Positions 43,034 through 53,986 of a stretch of 64,000 bases of DNA are shown here, one piece after another. The notes below the pieces were generated by a model. That model was given only the letters and a program-made list of their open reading frames with translations. It was not told the origin of the DNA and did not search any database. Position 1 is the stretch's first letter; every line of letters starts with the position of its first letter. A program made the translations under genes and the position numbers. The stretch is from Rugamonas brunnea (GTDB lineage Bacteria; Pseudomonadota; Gammaproteobacteria; Burkholderiales; Burkholderiaceae_D): NCBI RefSeq assembly GCF_014042345.1, contig NZ_JACEZT010000012.1:102089-166088 (forward strand), written 5' to 3'.

Positions 43034-44242
43034 TCAGTCCTTTTGCGCCAGTTGCGCCGGGCGGGGCGCGGCCGCGCGTGCTGGCAGCTTGACGGGGTTG
43101 CCGGCCTTGAGGCCATCGAGCTTGGCCACGATCACGCTGGCGCCGGGCGCCAGGCCGTCCGTCACCTCGGCATAGCCCTCGTCCTCGTTGCGCATGCCCA
43201 GCACCACGGGCTGCACGGCCACCTTGTCCTGGACGATGGTGTACACCACTTGCCGGCCCTGTTCCGTGCGCACGGCCGCCAGCGGCACCAGCGGCGCCAC
43301 GGCCGAGCGGGCCGTGACCAGGCTGCCCTTGGCGAACATGCCGCCGCGCAGCGCGCCGTCGGCGTTGGGCACGGCCACGTACACCAGCATGTAGCGCGAG
43401 CCGGCCTCCGTGGTCGGGTTGATGCGGGCCACCTTGCCCGTGAATTCGCGCTGCTGGAAGCCGTCCACGTTGAAACGCACTTCCTGTCCCACGGCGATGC
43501 GCGGGATCTCGGACGCCGGCACCTGCGCCTCCAGCGTCAGCTCGGCCAGGTTGACGATGGTGTAGACCGGCATGTCGGGCGCCAGCTTCTCGCCGGCCTG
43601 CACGTGGCGCTTGCTGACGATGCCGCTGATGGGGGCGCGGATCACGCCATCGTTGACGGCGATGCGCGCCACCTCGACGGCGGCGGCGGCCGCCTTGACG
43701 TTGGCGCGCGCCAGTTCCACGCTGTTCTGGGTGGCGTCGTACGCGGTCTGGGCGATGTATTTCTGCTTGAGCAGGGCCTGGCTGCTGGCCTCGTTCTTGG
43801 TGGCCAGCGACAGCTTGGCCTGGGCTTCGTCCAGCGCCGCCTGCTGCTGGGCCAGCCGGGCCCGCAGGTCGGCCAGGTCGATGCGCGCCAGCACCTGGCC
43901 GGCCGTGACGGCCATGCCTTCCTGCACCGTGGTCAGCTCCACCTGGCCCGACACCTTGGATTTGACGGTGGCCTGGCTCAGCGGCGCCAGGGAACCGGAC
44001 AGCGGCAAGCGCTGCGCCAGCGAACGGGCCGTGATGCTGGCCACGTCGGTGGCGGCCAGTTCCAGCACCGGGGGCGCCTCGGCTTTCCTGGGGGCCGGTT
44101 CGCTGGCGTGGGCGGCCGTGGGCTGGGGCCGCAGCAGGGCCCAGCCGCCGCCGGCCAGGCCCAGCACGGCCACGGCGATCACAGGAACGCGCCAGCGGTG
44201 GCGGCGCACGGCAGGCTGGGGAGGCAGGGTCTCGATTTTCAT
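43034..44242 (-). CDS. RND efflux periplasmic adaptor (MFP)
   Basis: 402 residues. A membrane anchor (about 19-36, VIAVAVLGLAGGGWALL) is followed by lipoyl-like (KSKVSGQVELTTVQEGMAVTAGQVLARID and GVIRAPISGIVSKRHVQAGEKL), coiled-coil hairpin, beta-barrel and membrane-proximal domains. The stop precedes the permease start by 3 bases, so they are co-translated. Start 44242 gives a normal cytoplasmic tail. Confidence 0.94.
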   Translation of the reverse strand: MKIETLPPQPAVRRHRWRVPVIAVAVLGLAGGGWALLRPQPTAAHASEPAPRKAEAPPVLELAATDVASITARSLAQRLPLSGSLAPLSQATVKSKVSGQVELTTVQEGMAVTAGQVLARIDLADLRARLAQQQAALDEAQAKLSLATKNEASSQALLKQKYIAQTAYDATQNSVELARANVKAAAAAVEVARIAVNDGVIRAPISGIVSKRHVQAGEKLAPDMPVYTIVNLAELTLEAQVPASEIPRIAVGQEVRFNVDGFQQREFTGKVARINPTTEAGSRYMLVYVAVPNADGALRGGMFAKGSLVTARSAVAPLVPLAAVRTEQGRQVVYTIVQDKVAVQPVVLGMRNEDEGYAEVTDGLAPGASVIVAKLDGLKAGNPVKLPARAAAPRPAQLAQKD

Positions 44243-44618
44243 GTCGTCGTCTTCTTGTGGAATGGGGGCGGCGGGGCGCCAGGGACCGGTTGCAGCGCAC
44301 CGCATAGTTGGAAGGGGGGCAGTCCTGTCCCCCTTGCCTCCGTCTGCCGTTGAACGCATCTTGTCACTTTATGAAGTCCGGGCGTCCGCCGCCACCGGAA
44401 TGCGACAAAGCGCAAGAAAACGGGCGTGAGCTGCAAAAAAACGGACGCCAGCGCCACCGCCGGGACCCGCGCGGCCGTCCGGATTGTTGGTTTGTGGTAA
44501 GCAATGCTGGCGCGCGCCGGGCAGGGCGTGGCTTTCTTGAGCGAAGTCAAACGGGCGTGCGCGGGCCAAGGAAAAATGGCTTGAGCGCGGTTGAGCGCAT
44601 ATCTTTCGTGAGGCCAAC
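44243..44618. promoter_or_regulatory. Divergent region between efflux operon and GGDEF-EAL gene
   Basis: About 375 bases. It contains the inverted repeat AAGGGGG (44312-44318) / CCCCCTT (44329-44335), 70-95 bases before the adaptor start, which might be an operator or attenuator. No dedicated regulator gene is adjacent. Nothing else was recognised. Confidence 0.35.
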
Positions 44619-47072
44619 GTGAGTCTTCCAGTACCCAGCGGCGAGCGCTACCTCGGCCCCGGCCACCAGGCGCTCGACCTGATCGCCCACCTGGTGGCCG
44701 CCATCGAGGTCACGCCGCTGGTGGCCGTGCGCAGCGTGGACCGGGACGGCATCGTGCGGTTCTGGAACCATAGCAGCGCCCGGCTGTACGGGGTGGCCAC
44801 GGAGCACGCGCTGGGCCGGCCGCTGGAGGCGCTGATGCGTCCGGCCAGCCGGGCCGCCGACTACGCCGCTGCCCTGGACCGCGTGTGGCGCACGGGCCGG
44901 CCCGGCGCCGCGCGCGACTGGTGCATGCGGCTGCCCGACGGGCGCGCCGTGTGGATCTATTCCACCATGTTCCCGGTCGGACGCGACGGCGTGCCGCAAC
45001 AGATCTTCTGCATGGACGTCGACATCACGGCCCGCAAGGCCGAGGACAGCGCACGGCTGGCGGCCGGCGCCAATTTCCGCCACCTGGTCGAGCGCTCGTG
45101 CGACGCCATCGTGCTGCTGCGGCGCGGCCGCATCGCCGCCGCCAACCCGGCCGCGCTGTCCCTGTTCGGCTGCGCCGGCAAGGACGCCCTGCTGCGGCGC
45201 ACGCTGGCCCAGTTGTCGCCGCCGTGCCAGGCCGACGGCGAGGCCTCGGCCGCCGCCGCCCGCCTGCGGGCCCGGCAAGCGCGCGCGCAGGGCAACCTGC
45301 GCTACGACTGGCGCTACCTGAACGGCGCCGGCCAGCCGTTCTGGGCCGAGGTGCTGATGACCTCCGTGACGCTGGACCGCCAGCCCACGTTCTACACGGT
45401 GATCCGCGACATTTCCGTCCGCAAGGCGGCCGAGCAGTCGCTGTGCCTGGCGGCCCAGGTGTTCGAGAACAGCCGCGACGCCATCGTGCTCACCGATGGC
45501 GGGCACGTCATCGCCGCCGTCAACCGCGCCTACAGCGACGTGACCGGCTTCCACGGCGCCCAGATGCTGGGCCAGCCGCTGGGCGCGCACCGCTGCGGCA
45601 TCGAGGACGAGGCCCAGTACCAACGCATCCTGGCTGCCGTGGAGGCGGGCGGGCACTGGCAGGGCGAAGTGTGGGCAGTGCGCGCCAACGGCCAGCGCTA
45701 CCCGGCCTGGCTGACGCTGACGGCCATCCGCGACGCCCGCAGCCAGGTGTGCAACTACATGGGCATGCTGTCGGACATCACGGAGCGCAAGCAGGCCGAG
45801 GCCCAGACGCGCCACCAGGCCGAACACGACTTCCTGACCGGCCTGCCGAACCGCGCGCTGCTGCTGGACCGGCTGAACCTGGCGCTGACGGCGGCCCGCC
45901 GCCACCACAGCCTGATGGCCATCCTGTTCCTGGACCTGGACCGCTTCAAGCACATCAACGACGCGCTGGGCCACCACGTGGGCGACCTGCTGCTGCGCGA
46001 AGTGGCCGCCCGGCTGGTGCGCTGCGTGCGCGCCGTGGACACGGTGAGCCGCCAGGGTGGCGATGAATTCCTGATCGTGCTGACCGACATCGGCGCCGTG
46101 GACCAGGCGGCCCACGTGGCGGCCACCGTGCTGCAATCGATCACCCAGCAGTATGTGCTGGAGCAGCACCGGCTCGACGTGACCACCTCGATCGGCATCG
46201 CCGTCTACCCCGGTGACGGCACCGACGCCGACACGCTGGTGCGCCACGCCGACCTGGCCATGTACCACGCCAAGCAGCATGGCCGCAACCGCTACCAGTT
46301 CTTCAACGCCGAGATGAATTTGCAGATCACGGAGCGCCTGCGCTTCGAGAGCGACCTGCGGCGCGCCGTGGCCGAACGCCAGTTCGAGCTGGCCTTCCAG
46401 CCCGAGCTGGATATGGCCACCGGCCAGGTGCTGGGGATGGAGGCGCTGGTGCGCTGGCGTCATCCGGAACTGGGCCTGCTGGCGCCGTCCCGCTTCATCG
46501 GCGTGGCCGAGGACTGCGGCCTGATGGTGGCCATCGGCACCTGGGTGTTGCAGGAGGCGTGCCGCCACGCGCGCGGCTGGCAGGACGAAGGCCGGCCGCT
46601 GGTGGTGGCCGTCAACCTGTCGCCCAGCCAGTTCATGCAGCGCGGCCTGGCGGCCACGGTGCGCGAGGCCTTGGCGGCGTCGGCGTTGCCGTCGTCGCTG
46701 CTGGCGCTGGAGATCACGGAAACGGTGCTGATGCACGATGGCGGCGGCGCACTGGCTACGCTGCAGAACCTGCGGGCCATGGGCGTGAGCCTGGTGATCG
46801 ACGACTTTGGCACCGGCTACTCGCGGCTGGGCCACTTGAAGGACTGCCCGGTCGACAAGCTCAAGATCGACCGCTCCTTCGTCAACGACTTCGAGCACGA
46901 GCCGGCCGAGGCGGCCGTGGTCAGCGCCATCATCGCGCTGGCCCACAGCCTGAAGATGAAGGTGCTGGCCGAGGGCGTGGAGACGGCGGCGCAGTTGCAG
47001 TACCTGCGCGAGCAGGGCTGCGACCAGTACCAGGGCAGCTACCTGCGCGGCGACGGCATGGACCGGGCTTAG
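44619..47072 (+). CDS. PAS-GGDEF-EAL cyclic-di-GMP enzyme
   Basis: 817 residues from a GTG start (gagg 5 bases before). Three PAS domains cover about 20-145, 150-270 and 280-395, then GGDEF (SRQGGDEFLIVL near 480) with an I-site RAVD five residues upstream, then EAL with MEALVRWRHP, NLSPSQF, EITETVLM, DDFGTGYSRL and EGVET. Both halves look catalytically competent. The protein stops 12 residues after DQYQG, so the last helix usual for EAL domains is missing. The stop overlaps that of the convergent EEP gene by 3 bases. Confidence 0.93.
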   Translation: MSLPVPSGERYLGPGHQALDLIAHLVAAIEVTPLVAVRSVDRDGIVRFWNHSSARLYGVATEHALGRPLEALMRPASRAADYAAALDRVWRTGRPGAARDWCMRLPDGRAVWIYSTMFPVGRDGVPQQIFCMDVDITARKAEDSARLAAGANFRHLVERSCDAIVLLRRGRIAAANPAALSLFGCAGKDALLRRTLAQLSPPCQADGEASAAAARLRARQARAQGNLRYDWRYLNGAGQPFWAEVLMTSVTLDRQPTFYTVIRDISVRKAAEQSLCLAAQVFENSRDAIVLTDGGHVIAAVNRAYSDVTGFHGAQMLGQPLGAHRCGIEDEAQYQRILAAVEAGGHWQGEVWAVRANGQRYPAWLTLTAIRDARSQVCNYMGMLSDITERKQAEAQTRHQAEHDFLTGLPNRALLLDRLNLALTAARRHHSLMAILFLDLDRFKHINDALGHHVGDLLLREVAARLVRCVRAVDTVSRQGGDEFLIVLTDIGAVDQAAHVAATVLQSITQQYVLEQHRLDVTTSIGIAVYPGDGTDADTLVRHADLAMYHAKQHGRNRYQFFNAEMNLQITERLRFESDLRRAVAERQFELAFQPELDMATGQVLGMEALVRWRHPELGLLAPSRFIGVAEDCGLMVAIGTWVLQEACRHARGWQDEGRPLVVAVNLSPSQFMQRGLAATVREALAASALPSSLLALEITETVLMHDGGGALATLQNLRAMGVSLVIDDFGTGYSRLGHLKDCPVDKLKIDRSFVNDFEHEPAEAAVVSAIIALAHSLKMKVLAEGVETAAQLQYLREQGCDQYQGSYLRGDGMDRA

Positions 47073-48079
47073 CCCGGCGCGCCGTGCAGGCGCAGCCGCA
47101 CCAGCACCTGGCCATGGTCGGACGCCTCCGGGCGTTGCAGCAGCAGGTGGTCGTTCAGGTAGCTCACGTCGAGCACCTCGCCGATGGCGTGGGGCGAGGC
47201 GGGGTGGAACTGCTCCGACACCAGCACATGGTCGATGGTCATGTAGCGGCCTTCGTGGACGTTGGTGTAGCCCAAGTGGCGCGCCTGGTCCTGGCGCAGC
47301 TGGATCTGGTTGCAATCGAACAGCCGGCCGCGGAGTTCCTCGCCGGGCTGGCACGGGGCGCCGGCGCCCAGCACGATGCCGGTGGTGACGGCATCGATCA
47401 TGTCGTTGAAATCGCCCAGCACCACGCACGGCCGCTGCGGGCCCAGCGCCAGTTCATGCGCCAGCGCGCGCAGCGCCACCGCCTCCGTGCCGCGCCGGAT
47501 CAGCGAGCGCAGGTTGGCCTGGGCGTATTGCATGGGATCGGCGCCGCCGTTGGCGCCAATGCCGCCATTGACGCCGTTGGCGTCGCCGCCGCCGTTCCTG
47601 TAGTCGGGCCGTTTCGACTTCAGGTGCACCACCAGCACATCGAGTACGCCGCCGCCGGGCAGCAGCACCGGCGCGTGCACGGGCGCGCGCGCGTAGCGGT
47701 CGGCGTCGCGGCAGGCGGAGGGCATGGCCACGCCGGCGGGGAAGGCGGGGTGGCTGGAGGCCGGTCCGGCCAGCGGCAGGCGCGAGATCAGCGCCACCTG
47801 CGGCGTGAGGCGCTCGGCCAGCGGATCGGGCGCCACGCCGGCCACGGTGGCGCCATCGTAGCGCCGGCAGCGCGCCAGCACGGCGCGCAGGGTGTCGAGG
47901 CTGAACACTTCCTGCAGCCCCACCACGTCGGCGTCGAGCTGGTCGAGCTGGCGCGCCGTCCAATCGATTTTCGCCTCGTATTCGGCCGCCGTCAGCGGCG
48001 CCAGGTTGTCATACAATTTCGCGCCCGGCGGGGCCAGGTTGCAAACATTGAAAGTGGCAAGGCGAATTTCTTGCGGCAT
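47069..48079 (-). CDS. Endonuclease/exonuclease/phosphatase (EEP) family protein
   Basis: 336 residues. EEP fold motifs: RLATFNVCNLA, DVVGLQEVFS, VVHLKSKRPDYR, CVVLGDFNDM and the closing SDHGQVLVRLRL. No signal peptide is seen. A Gly/Asn-rich low-complexity insert lies near residue 170-190. The family includes DNases, sphingomyelinases and phosphatases; the substrate is not apparent. GGAG precedes the start at 48079. Divergent from ybaK with only 38 bases between. Confidence 0.82.
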   Translation of the reverse strand: MPQEIRLATFNVCNLAPPGAKLYDNLAPLTAAEYEAKIDWTARQLDQLDADVVGLQEVFSLDTLRAVLARCRRYDGATVAGVAPDPLAERLTPQVALISRLPLAGPASSHPAFPAGVAMPSACRDADRYARAPVHAPVLLPGGGVLDVLVVHLKSKRPDYRNGGGDANGVNGGIGANGGADPMQYAQANLRSLIRRGTEAVALRALAHELALGPQRPCVVLGDFNDMIDAVTTGIVLGAGAPCQPGEELRGRLFDCNQIQLRQDQARHLGYTNVHEGRYMTIDHVLVSEQFHPASPHAIGEVLDVSYLNDHLLLQRPEASDHGQVLVRLRLHGAPG

Positions 48080-48117
48080 AATGCGACACTCCTTAGGAAC
48101 GTTTAGCGTATCACGGC

Positions 48118-48609
48118 ATGGCAAAGAAAGAACACATTTCGGAAACCCCGGCTACCCAGTTGCTGCGCAAGCACAAGGTGGCGTTCAGCGAGCACCCCTA
48201 CGACTACGAAGACCATGGCGGCACCACCGTGTCGGCGCGTGAACTGGGCGTGGACGAGCACCACGTGGTCAAGACGCTGGTGATGCAGGACGAGGCGGCC
48301 AAGCCGCTGATCGTGCTGATGCACGGCGACTGCAAGGTGTCGACCAAGAACCTGGCGCGCGCCATCGGCTGCAAGTCGGTCGAGCCGTGCAAGCCGGAAG
48401 TGGCGCAGCGCCACAGCGGCTACCAGGTGGGCGGCACCTCGCCGTTCGGCACCCGCAAGGCCATGCCGGTCTACGTGGAGCAGTCCATCCTCGACCTGGA
48501 AACGATTTATATCAATGGCGGCCGGCGCGGCTACCTGGTGGGTATCGCGCCGCAGGTGCTGGTGGATGTGCTGAACGCGCGCCCGGTCAACTGCGCGCTG
48601 GCCGATTGA
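48118..48609 (+). CDS. ybaK: Cys-tRNA(Pro) deacylase YbaK/EbsC
   Basis: 163 residues. The YbaK fold is clear, with the conserved [25 protein letters not shown] and [21 protein letters not shown] segments. It hydrolyses Cys mischarged on tRNA-Pro. A gga site precedes ATG 48118. plsY follows 112 bases later from its own likely promoter. Confidence 0.94.
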   Translation: MAKKEHISETPATQLLRKHKVAFSEHPYDYEDHGGTTVSARELGVDEHHVVKTLVMQDEAAKPLIVLMHGDCKVSTKNLARAIGCKSVEPCKPEVAQRHSGYQVGGTSPFGTRKAMPVYVEQSILDLETIYINGGRRGYLVGIAPQVLVDVLNARPVNCALAD

Positions 48610-48721
48610 GCGGACCTCCGCTGTTTCCAGAACCACACAATTTTCCCGATGGCGTGCGGGCTTGGTGTATATTCAGCCTCCCCCGGCCCAGCGCGCCGGG
48701 AATTATCTGCAAAGGGACACA

Positions 48722-49360
48722 ATGAATACAGTATGGATGACCGTGGCCGCCTATCTGGTGGGCTCGATCTCGTTCGCCGTCGTGATGAGCGCTTTGTTCG
48801 GCATCGCCGACCCGCGCACCTACGGTTCCAAGAATCCCGGCGCCACCAATGTGTTGCGAAGTGGCAACAAGAAGGCCGCCATCATGACCCTGATCGGCGA
48901 CGGCGCCAAGGGCTGGCTGGCCGTGTGGCTGGCGATCCGCTATGCCGACCAGTTCCAGGTGGGCGACATGACCATCGCCCTGGTGTCGATCGCCGTGTTC
49001 CTCGGCCATTTGTGGCCGGTGTTCTTCCGCTTCGTGGGCGGCAAGGGCGTGGCCACGGCGCTGGGCGTGCTGCTGGGCCTGAACCCCTGGCTGGGCCTGG
49101 CCACGCTGGCCACCTGGCTGGTGGTGGCGTTCGCGTTCCGCTACTCCTCGCTGGCGGCGCTGATCGCAGCCTTGTTCGCGCCGTTCTACTATGGCTTGCT
49201 GTTCGGCGTGGAGCCACAGCTGTTCGCCGTGGTGGCCATGAGCGTGCTGCTGGCCTACCGCCACAGCCATAACATCTCGAACCTGCTGGCTGGCAAGGAA
49301 AGCCGCATCGGCAGCAAGAGCGCCGGCGCCGCCAAGCCTGGCGCCAGCAAGCATAAGTAA
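48722..49360 (+). CDS. plsY: Glycerol-3-phosphate acyltransferase PlsY
   Basis: 212 residues, about five membrane helices. The three family motifs are present: [26 protein letters not shown] with its catalytic region, and [24 protein letters not shown], plus [16 protein letters not shown]. It acylates glycerol 3-phosphate from acyl phosphate. An aaaggga ribosome site and a TATATT -10-like box upstream support the start. Confidence 0.95.
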   Translation: MNTVWMTVAAYLVGSISFAVVMSALFGIADPRTYGSKNPGATNVLRSGNKKAAIMTLIGDGAKGWLAVWLAIRYADQFQVGDMTIALVSIAVFLGHLWPVFFRFVGGKGVATALGVLLGLNPWLGLATLATWLVVAFAFRYSSLAALIAALFAPFYYGLLFGVEPQLFAVVAMSVLLAYRHSHNISNLLAGKESRIGSKSAGAAKPGASKHK

Positions 49361-49502
49361 GCATCAGAGTAAGCGCCACTGAGCGCAGCGGGCCGGCGCA
49401 GGGCCTGGCCCGTCCGGCCCGCTTGAATTTTGCCGCGCCGCCGCCATCTGGGGCGCGGGCGCCGGCACCTCGCGCGGCGCGTCACCATTGCAAAGGCCCC
49501 AC

Positions 49503-50150
49503 ATGACTACCCCCCTGACCATCGATTTCGTGTCCGACGTTTCCTGCCCCTGGTGCGCCATCGGGCTGAAGGCGCTGGATGCGGCCATCGCCCGCATCGG
49601 CGACGAGGCCGACGTCACGCTGCATTTCCAGCCGTTCGAACTGAACCCCAACATGGGCCCGGAAGGCCAGGACATCACCGAACACCTGATGCAGAAATAC
49701 GGCGCCAGCGCCGAGCAGCAAGCCCAGACCCGGGCCGCCATCCGCGCCCGTGGCGCCGAGGTGGGCTTCGACTTCGCGCTCGACCAGCGCAGCCGCATCT
49801 ACAACACCTTCGACGCCCACCGCCTGCTGCACTGGGCCGAGCTGGAAGGACGCCAGAAGGAACTCAAGCTGGCCTTGCTGGAAGCGTATTTCAGCCGTGG
49901 CCTCAACCCCAGCGCGCACGACGTGCTGGTGCGCCTGGCCGGCGAAGCGGGCCTGGACCCGGCCACGGCGTCGGAGATTCTCGAAAGCAATCAATACGCG
50001 GACGAGGTGCGCGAGCGCGAGCAATTCTTCGCCCGCCATGGCATCAATTCCGTGCCGGCCATCATCATCAACCAGCGCCATTTGATTTCCGGCGGCCAAC
50101 CCGTCGAGGTATTCGAGCGCGCGCTGCGCCAGATCATGACGGAGTCATAA
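49503..50150 (+). CDS. DsbA family oxidoreductase, FrnE-like
   Basis: 215 residues with no signal peptide, so cytoplasmic. The CxxC motif SCPWCAIGLKALD is near residue 14-20, followed by the FrnE helical insert (FQPFELNPNMGPEGQDITEHL, NTFDAHRLLHWAEL) and a C-terminal GINSVPAIIIN with the cis-Pro. FrnE-like proteins are thiol-disulfide oxidoreductases, some linked to oxidative stress. Substrate unknown. Confidence 0.93.
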   Translation: MTTPLTIDFVSDVSCPWCAIGLKALDAAIARIGDEADVTLHFQPFELNPNMGPEGQDITEHLMQKYGASAEQQAQTRAAIRARGAEVGFDFALDQRSRIYNTFDAHRLLHWAELEGRQKELKLALLEAYFSRGLNPSAHDVLVRLAGEAGLDPATASEILESNQYADEVREREQFFARHGINSVPAIIINQRHLISGGQPVEVFERALRQIMTES

Positions 50151-50286
50151 AAAATGGTGGCGGACGCGGCCCAGATGCGCGCCCGCCGCCCCTGTTTTAC
50201 GATAAACTGTCAAAGTAGCAAAAGGCTCGGGCCGGCCACTCCGGCTATCCCGTCGCCGGTATCGATAGCGCTGCTTTGGGGGGCTT

Positions 50287-51330
<1,044 letters not shown>

Positions 51331-51438
51331 GCTGCCTGCCCGGGCCGCGTTGCCCGCGTTGTCTGCGTTGCCTGAGGCGCCGGCCCGCATGGTAGTGGCC
51401 CCCGGCGCCGCCATCCGGCATCCGGTAAGATGCCGTGC

Positions 51439-52743
51439 ATGGATAACATCACACACACCGTCGTCGGCCTGGGCGTGGGCGAGCTGCTGGAACGCAGCCT
51501 GCCACCGGAGGCTGATACGCGGCTGGCCCGCACGCGGCGCCGGTTGCTGCTGACCGCGTGCGCGCTGGCCAGCAATTTTCCCGATCTCGACATCCTGCTC
51601 TCGGGGCGCCTGCCCGATCCGCTGGGCTACCTGCTCAACCACCGTGGCCACACCCACACGCTGCTGTATGCGCTGCCGCAGGCGCTGGCGCTGGCCGCGC
51701 TGCTGTGGCTATGCTGGCCGGCCGCGCGCGCCCTGCTGCGGGCCAGCCGGCCCGCCCGTTGGGGACTGGCGGGCAGCATCGCCGCCGGCCTGGGGCTGCA
51801 CCTGCTGCTCGACTACACCAATTCCTACGGCCTGCATCCGTTCTATCCCTTCGATGGCCGCTGGTTTTATGGCGACATGGTGTTCATCGTCGAGCCCTTG
51901 TACTGGATCGCGTTCGGCGCGCCACTGGCCATGATGCTGGCCACGCGGCGCGCGCGCGTGGCGGCGCTGGCCGTGCCGGTAGCCGCGCTGTTGTTCTTCA
52001 CAGCCCAAGGCTACCTGGGCGCGGCCTCGTGCGCGGCCTTGCTGGGCACCGGCTTGCTGCTGGGGATGGTGCAGCACCGGGCCGGCGCGCAGGGACGCGC
52101 GGCGCTGTTGCTGGCGCTGGGGCTGTGCGGCGTGTATGTGGCGGGGCAGGGCGTGGCGTCGCACGTCGGCGGCCAGCGCATCCGGGCCGCGCTGCAGCAC
52201 ATTGATCCGGCCGGGCGCGTGCTGGACGTGGCCATGACGGCCTATCCGTCCCAGCCCTTGTGCTGGAATTTCGTGTCGGTGGAAAGCGACGAGGCGGCGG
52301 GCCGCTATCGCATGCGGCGCGGCGTGGCCAGCCTGGCGCCCGGCTGGCTGGCGCCGCTGGCCTGCCCGCGCCGGCTGGTGGACGAGGGGGGCAGGGTCAC
52401 GCTTGCACCGGCCATTGTCGAAATGAGCGAGGTCACGGCCAGCCTGCAAGCGCTGCGCCAGTTGCAGCGCGACGATTGCCACGTCAATGCCTGGCTGCGC
52501 TTCGCCCGCGCGCCCGCGCTGTCCATGGCCACGGGCGAGGCGTCCGACTACCGTTTCGCTACCACGCCGCGCGGCAATTTCACCACCTTGCATTTCGGGG
52601 CGATGCGTGGCGATGCCTGTCCGCAGGGCGTGCCCGGTTGGGCTGATCCGCGCGCCGATCTGCTGGCCATGCCCGCGCCAACGACGCCCGCGCAGGCCAC
52701 GCTGGCCGAGGGCCGGCGCAGCGCGCCGGCTGCGGCGCGTTGA
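51439..52743 (+). CDS. Membrane-bound metal-dependent hydrolase-like protein (YbcI/DUF457)
   Basis: 434 residues. The start MDNITHTVVGLGVGELLE, the metal-site motifs NFPDLDILL and HRGHTHTLLYALP, and HLLLDYTNSYGLHPFYPFDGRWFYGD are characteristic of the YbcI/DUF457 family. Five or so membrane helices occupy the N-terminal two thirds; the remainder is soluble. The enzymatic activity of the family is unproven. ATG 51430 is a possible start three codons upstream. Confidence 0.85.
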   Translation: MDNITHTVVGLGVGELLERSLPPEADTRLARTRRRLLLTACALASNFPDLDILLSGRLPDPLGYLLNHRGHTHTLLYALPQALALAALLWLCWPAARALLRASRPARWGLAGSIAAGLGLHLLLDYTNSYGLHPFYPFDGRWFYGDMVFIVEPLYWIAFGAPLAMMLATRRARVAALAVPVAALLFFTAQGYLGAASCAALLGTGLLLGMVQHRAGAQGRAALLLALGLCGVYVAGQGVASHVGGQRIRAALQHIDPAGRVLDVAMTAYPSQPLCWNFVSVESDEAAGRYRMRRGVASLAPGWLAPLACPRRLVDEGGRVTLAPAIVEMSEVTASLQALRQLQRDDCHVNAWLRFARAPALSMATGEASDYRFATTPRGNFTTLHFGAMRGDACPQGVPGWADPRADLLAMPAPTTPAQATLAEGRRSAPAAAR

Positions 52744-52772
52744 CGCCGCGTGTATCGGGAGGGAAGGGGAGC

Positions 52773-53813
52773 TTAGATGACCCGCAGCTCGTCCAGCGGC
52801 CAGCGTGGCCGCACGTTGAACGAATAGTCGCGCTGGGCCGCCTGCGGATTGATCTGCAGGCGCATGGCGCCGGCGAAGGCGATCATGGCGCCGTTGTCGG
52901 TGCAGAACTCCAGCTCGGGGTAGTAGACCTTGAAGCGCTTCTTCGCGGCGGCCGCGTTGAGCGAGGCGCGCAGCTGCGCGTTGGCGCCCACGCCGCCGGC
53001 GATCACCAGTCGCTTCAGGCCCGTGTGCTTGAGCGCCTTCACGCATTTGGCCGTGAGCACGTCGACGATGGCGTCCACGAAGCCGCGCGCGATGTTGGCC
53101 TTGTCCTGCTCGCAGATGTTGGCGATCACCTGTTCCTGGTGGTTCTTCACCACCGTCAGCACGGCCGTCTTCAGGCCCGAGAAGCTGAAATTGAAATCCT
53201 TGGTGTGCATCATCGGGCGCGGCAGCGTGTAGGCTAGCGGGTCGCCGAATTCGGCCAGGCGCGAGATGGCGGGGCCGCCCGGATAACCGAGGCCCAGCAG
53301 CTTGGCCGATTTGTCGAACGCTTCGCCGGCCGCATCGTCCAGCGTTTCGCCCAGCAGCGTGTACTGGCCCACGCCATCGACCCGCATCAGCTGGGTGTGG
53401 CCGCCCGACACCAGCAGCGCCACGAACGGAAATGCGGGCGGCTGCGATGCCAGCAGCGGCGACAGCAGATGGCCTTCCAGGTGGTGCACGCCCAGCACCG
53501 GCTTGTCCAGCGCCAGGCCCAGGCTGCAGGCGATGGAGGAACCGACCAGCAGCGCGCCGGCCAGGCCGGGCCCTTGCGTGTAGGCGATGGCGTCGATGTC
53601 GGCCATGGCGATGCCGGCGCCGTCCAGCGTCTTTTTCAGCAGCGGGATGGCGCGCCGGATATGGTCGCGCGAAGCCAGTTCCGGCACCACGCCGCCATAT
53701 TCCTCATGCATGGCCACCTGGGAATGGAGGGCGTGCGACAGCAGGCCGCGTTGCGTGTCATACAGCGCAAGGCCGGTTTCGTCACAGGAGGATTCGACGC
53801 CGAGAACGATCAT
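52773..53813 (-). CDS. tsaD: tRNA N6-threonylcarbamoyladenosine synthase TsaD
   Basis: 346 residues. Motifs [26 protein letters not shown] with the metal His pair, VSGGHTQL and [10 protein letters not shown] are conserved. It catalyses the last step of t6A37 formation; the partner tsaE is at 32301. Start 53813 is fixed by the conserved N-terminus. It is one of the genes commonly close to rpsU-dnaG-rpoD in proteobacteria. Confidence 0.97.
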   Translation of the reverse strand: MIVLGVESSCDETGLALYDTQRGLLSHALHSQVAMHEEYGGVVPELASRDHIRRAIPLLKKTLDGAGIAMADIDAIAYTQGPGLAGALLVGSSIACSLGLALDKPVLGVHHLEGHLLSPLLASQPPAFPFVALLVSGGHTQLMRVDGVGQYTLLGETLDDAAGEAFDKSAKLLGLGYPGGPAISRLAEFGDPLAYTLPRPMMHTKDFNFSFSGLKTAVLTVVKNHQEQVIANICEQDKANIARGFVDAIVDVLTAKCVKALKHTGLKRLVIAGGVGANAQLRASLNAAAAKKRFKVYYPELEFCTDNGAMIAFAGAMRLQINPQAAQRDYSFNVRPRWPLDELRVI

Positions 53814-53986
53814 GAAGAGTGCGGATGTGAACAGGTAATCCGCCATTGTAAAGGAAAGCGCCGTGCCGGTCTGCGCGGCGGCGGGCACGGAGCGGCGCCG
53901 GGACGGGGCGCCACGGCGCCGCCACAGCGCAGGCGTGCCGTTACGCCCGCGCTGCGCGACTGCGTAGTATGCCTGCGCCGTGTGGC

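Noticed and set aside
40829..44353. Very long open frame of over 1100 codons on the plus strand opposite the RND efflux genes
   Set aside because: His/Gly/Arg-rich translation with no recognisable domain; it mirrors the GC-rich codons of the RND permease and adaptor, which show full family motifs.
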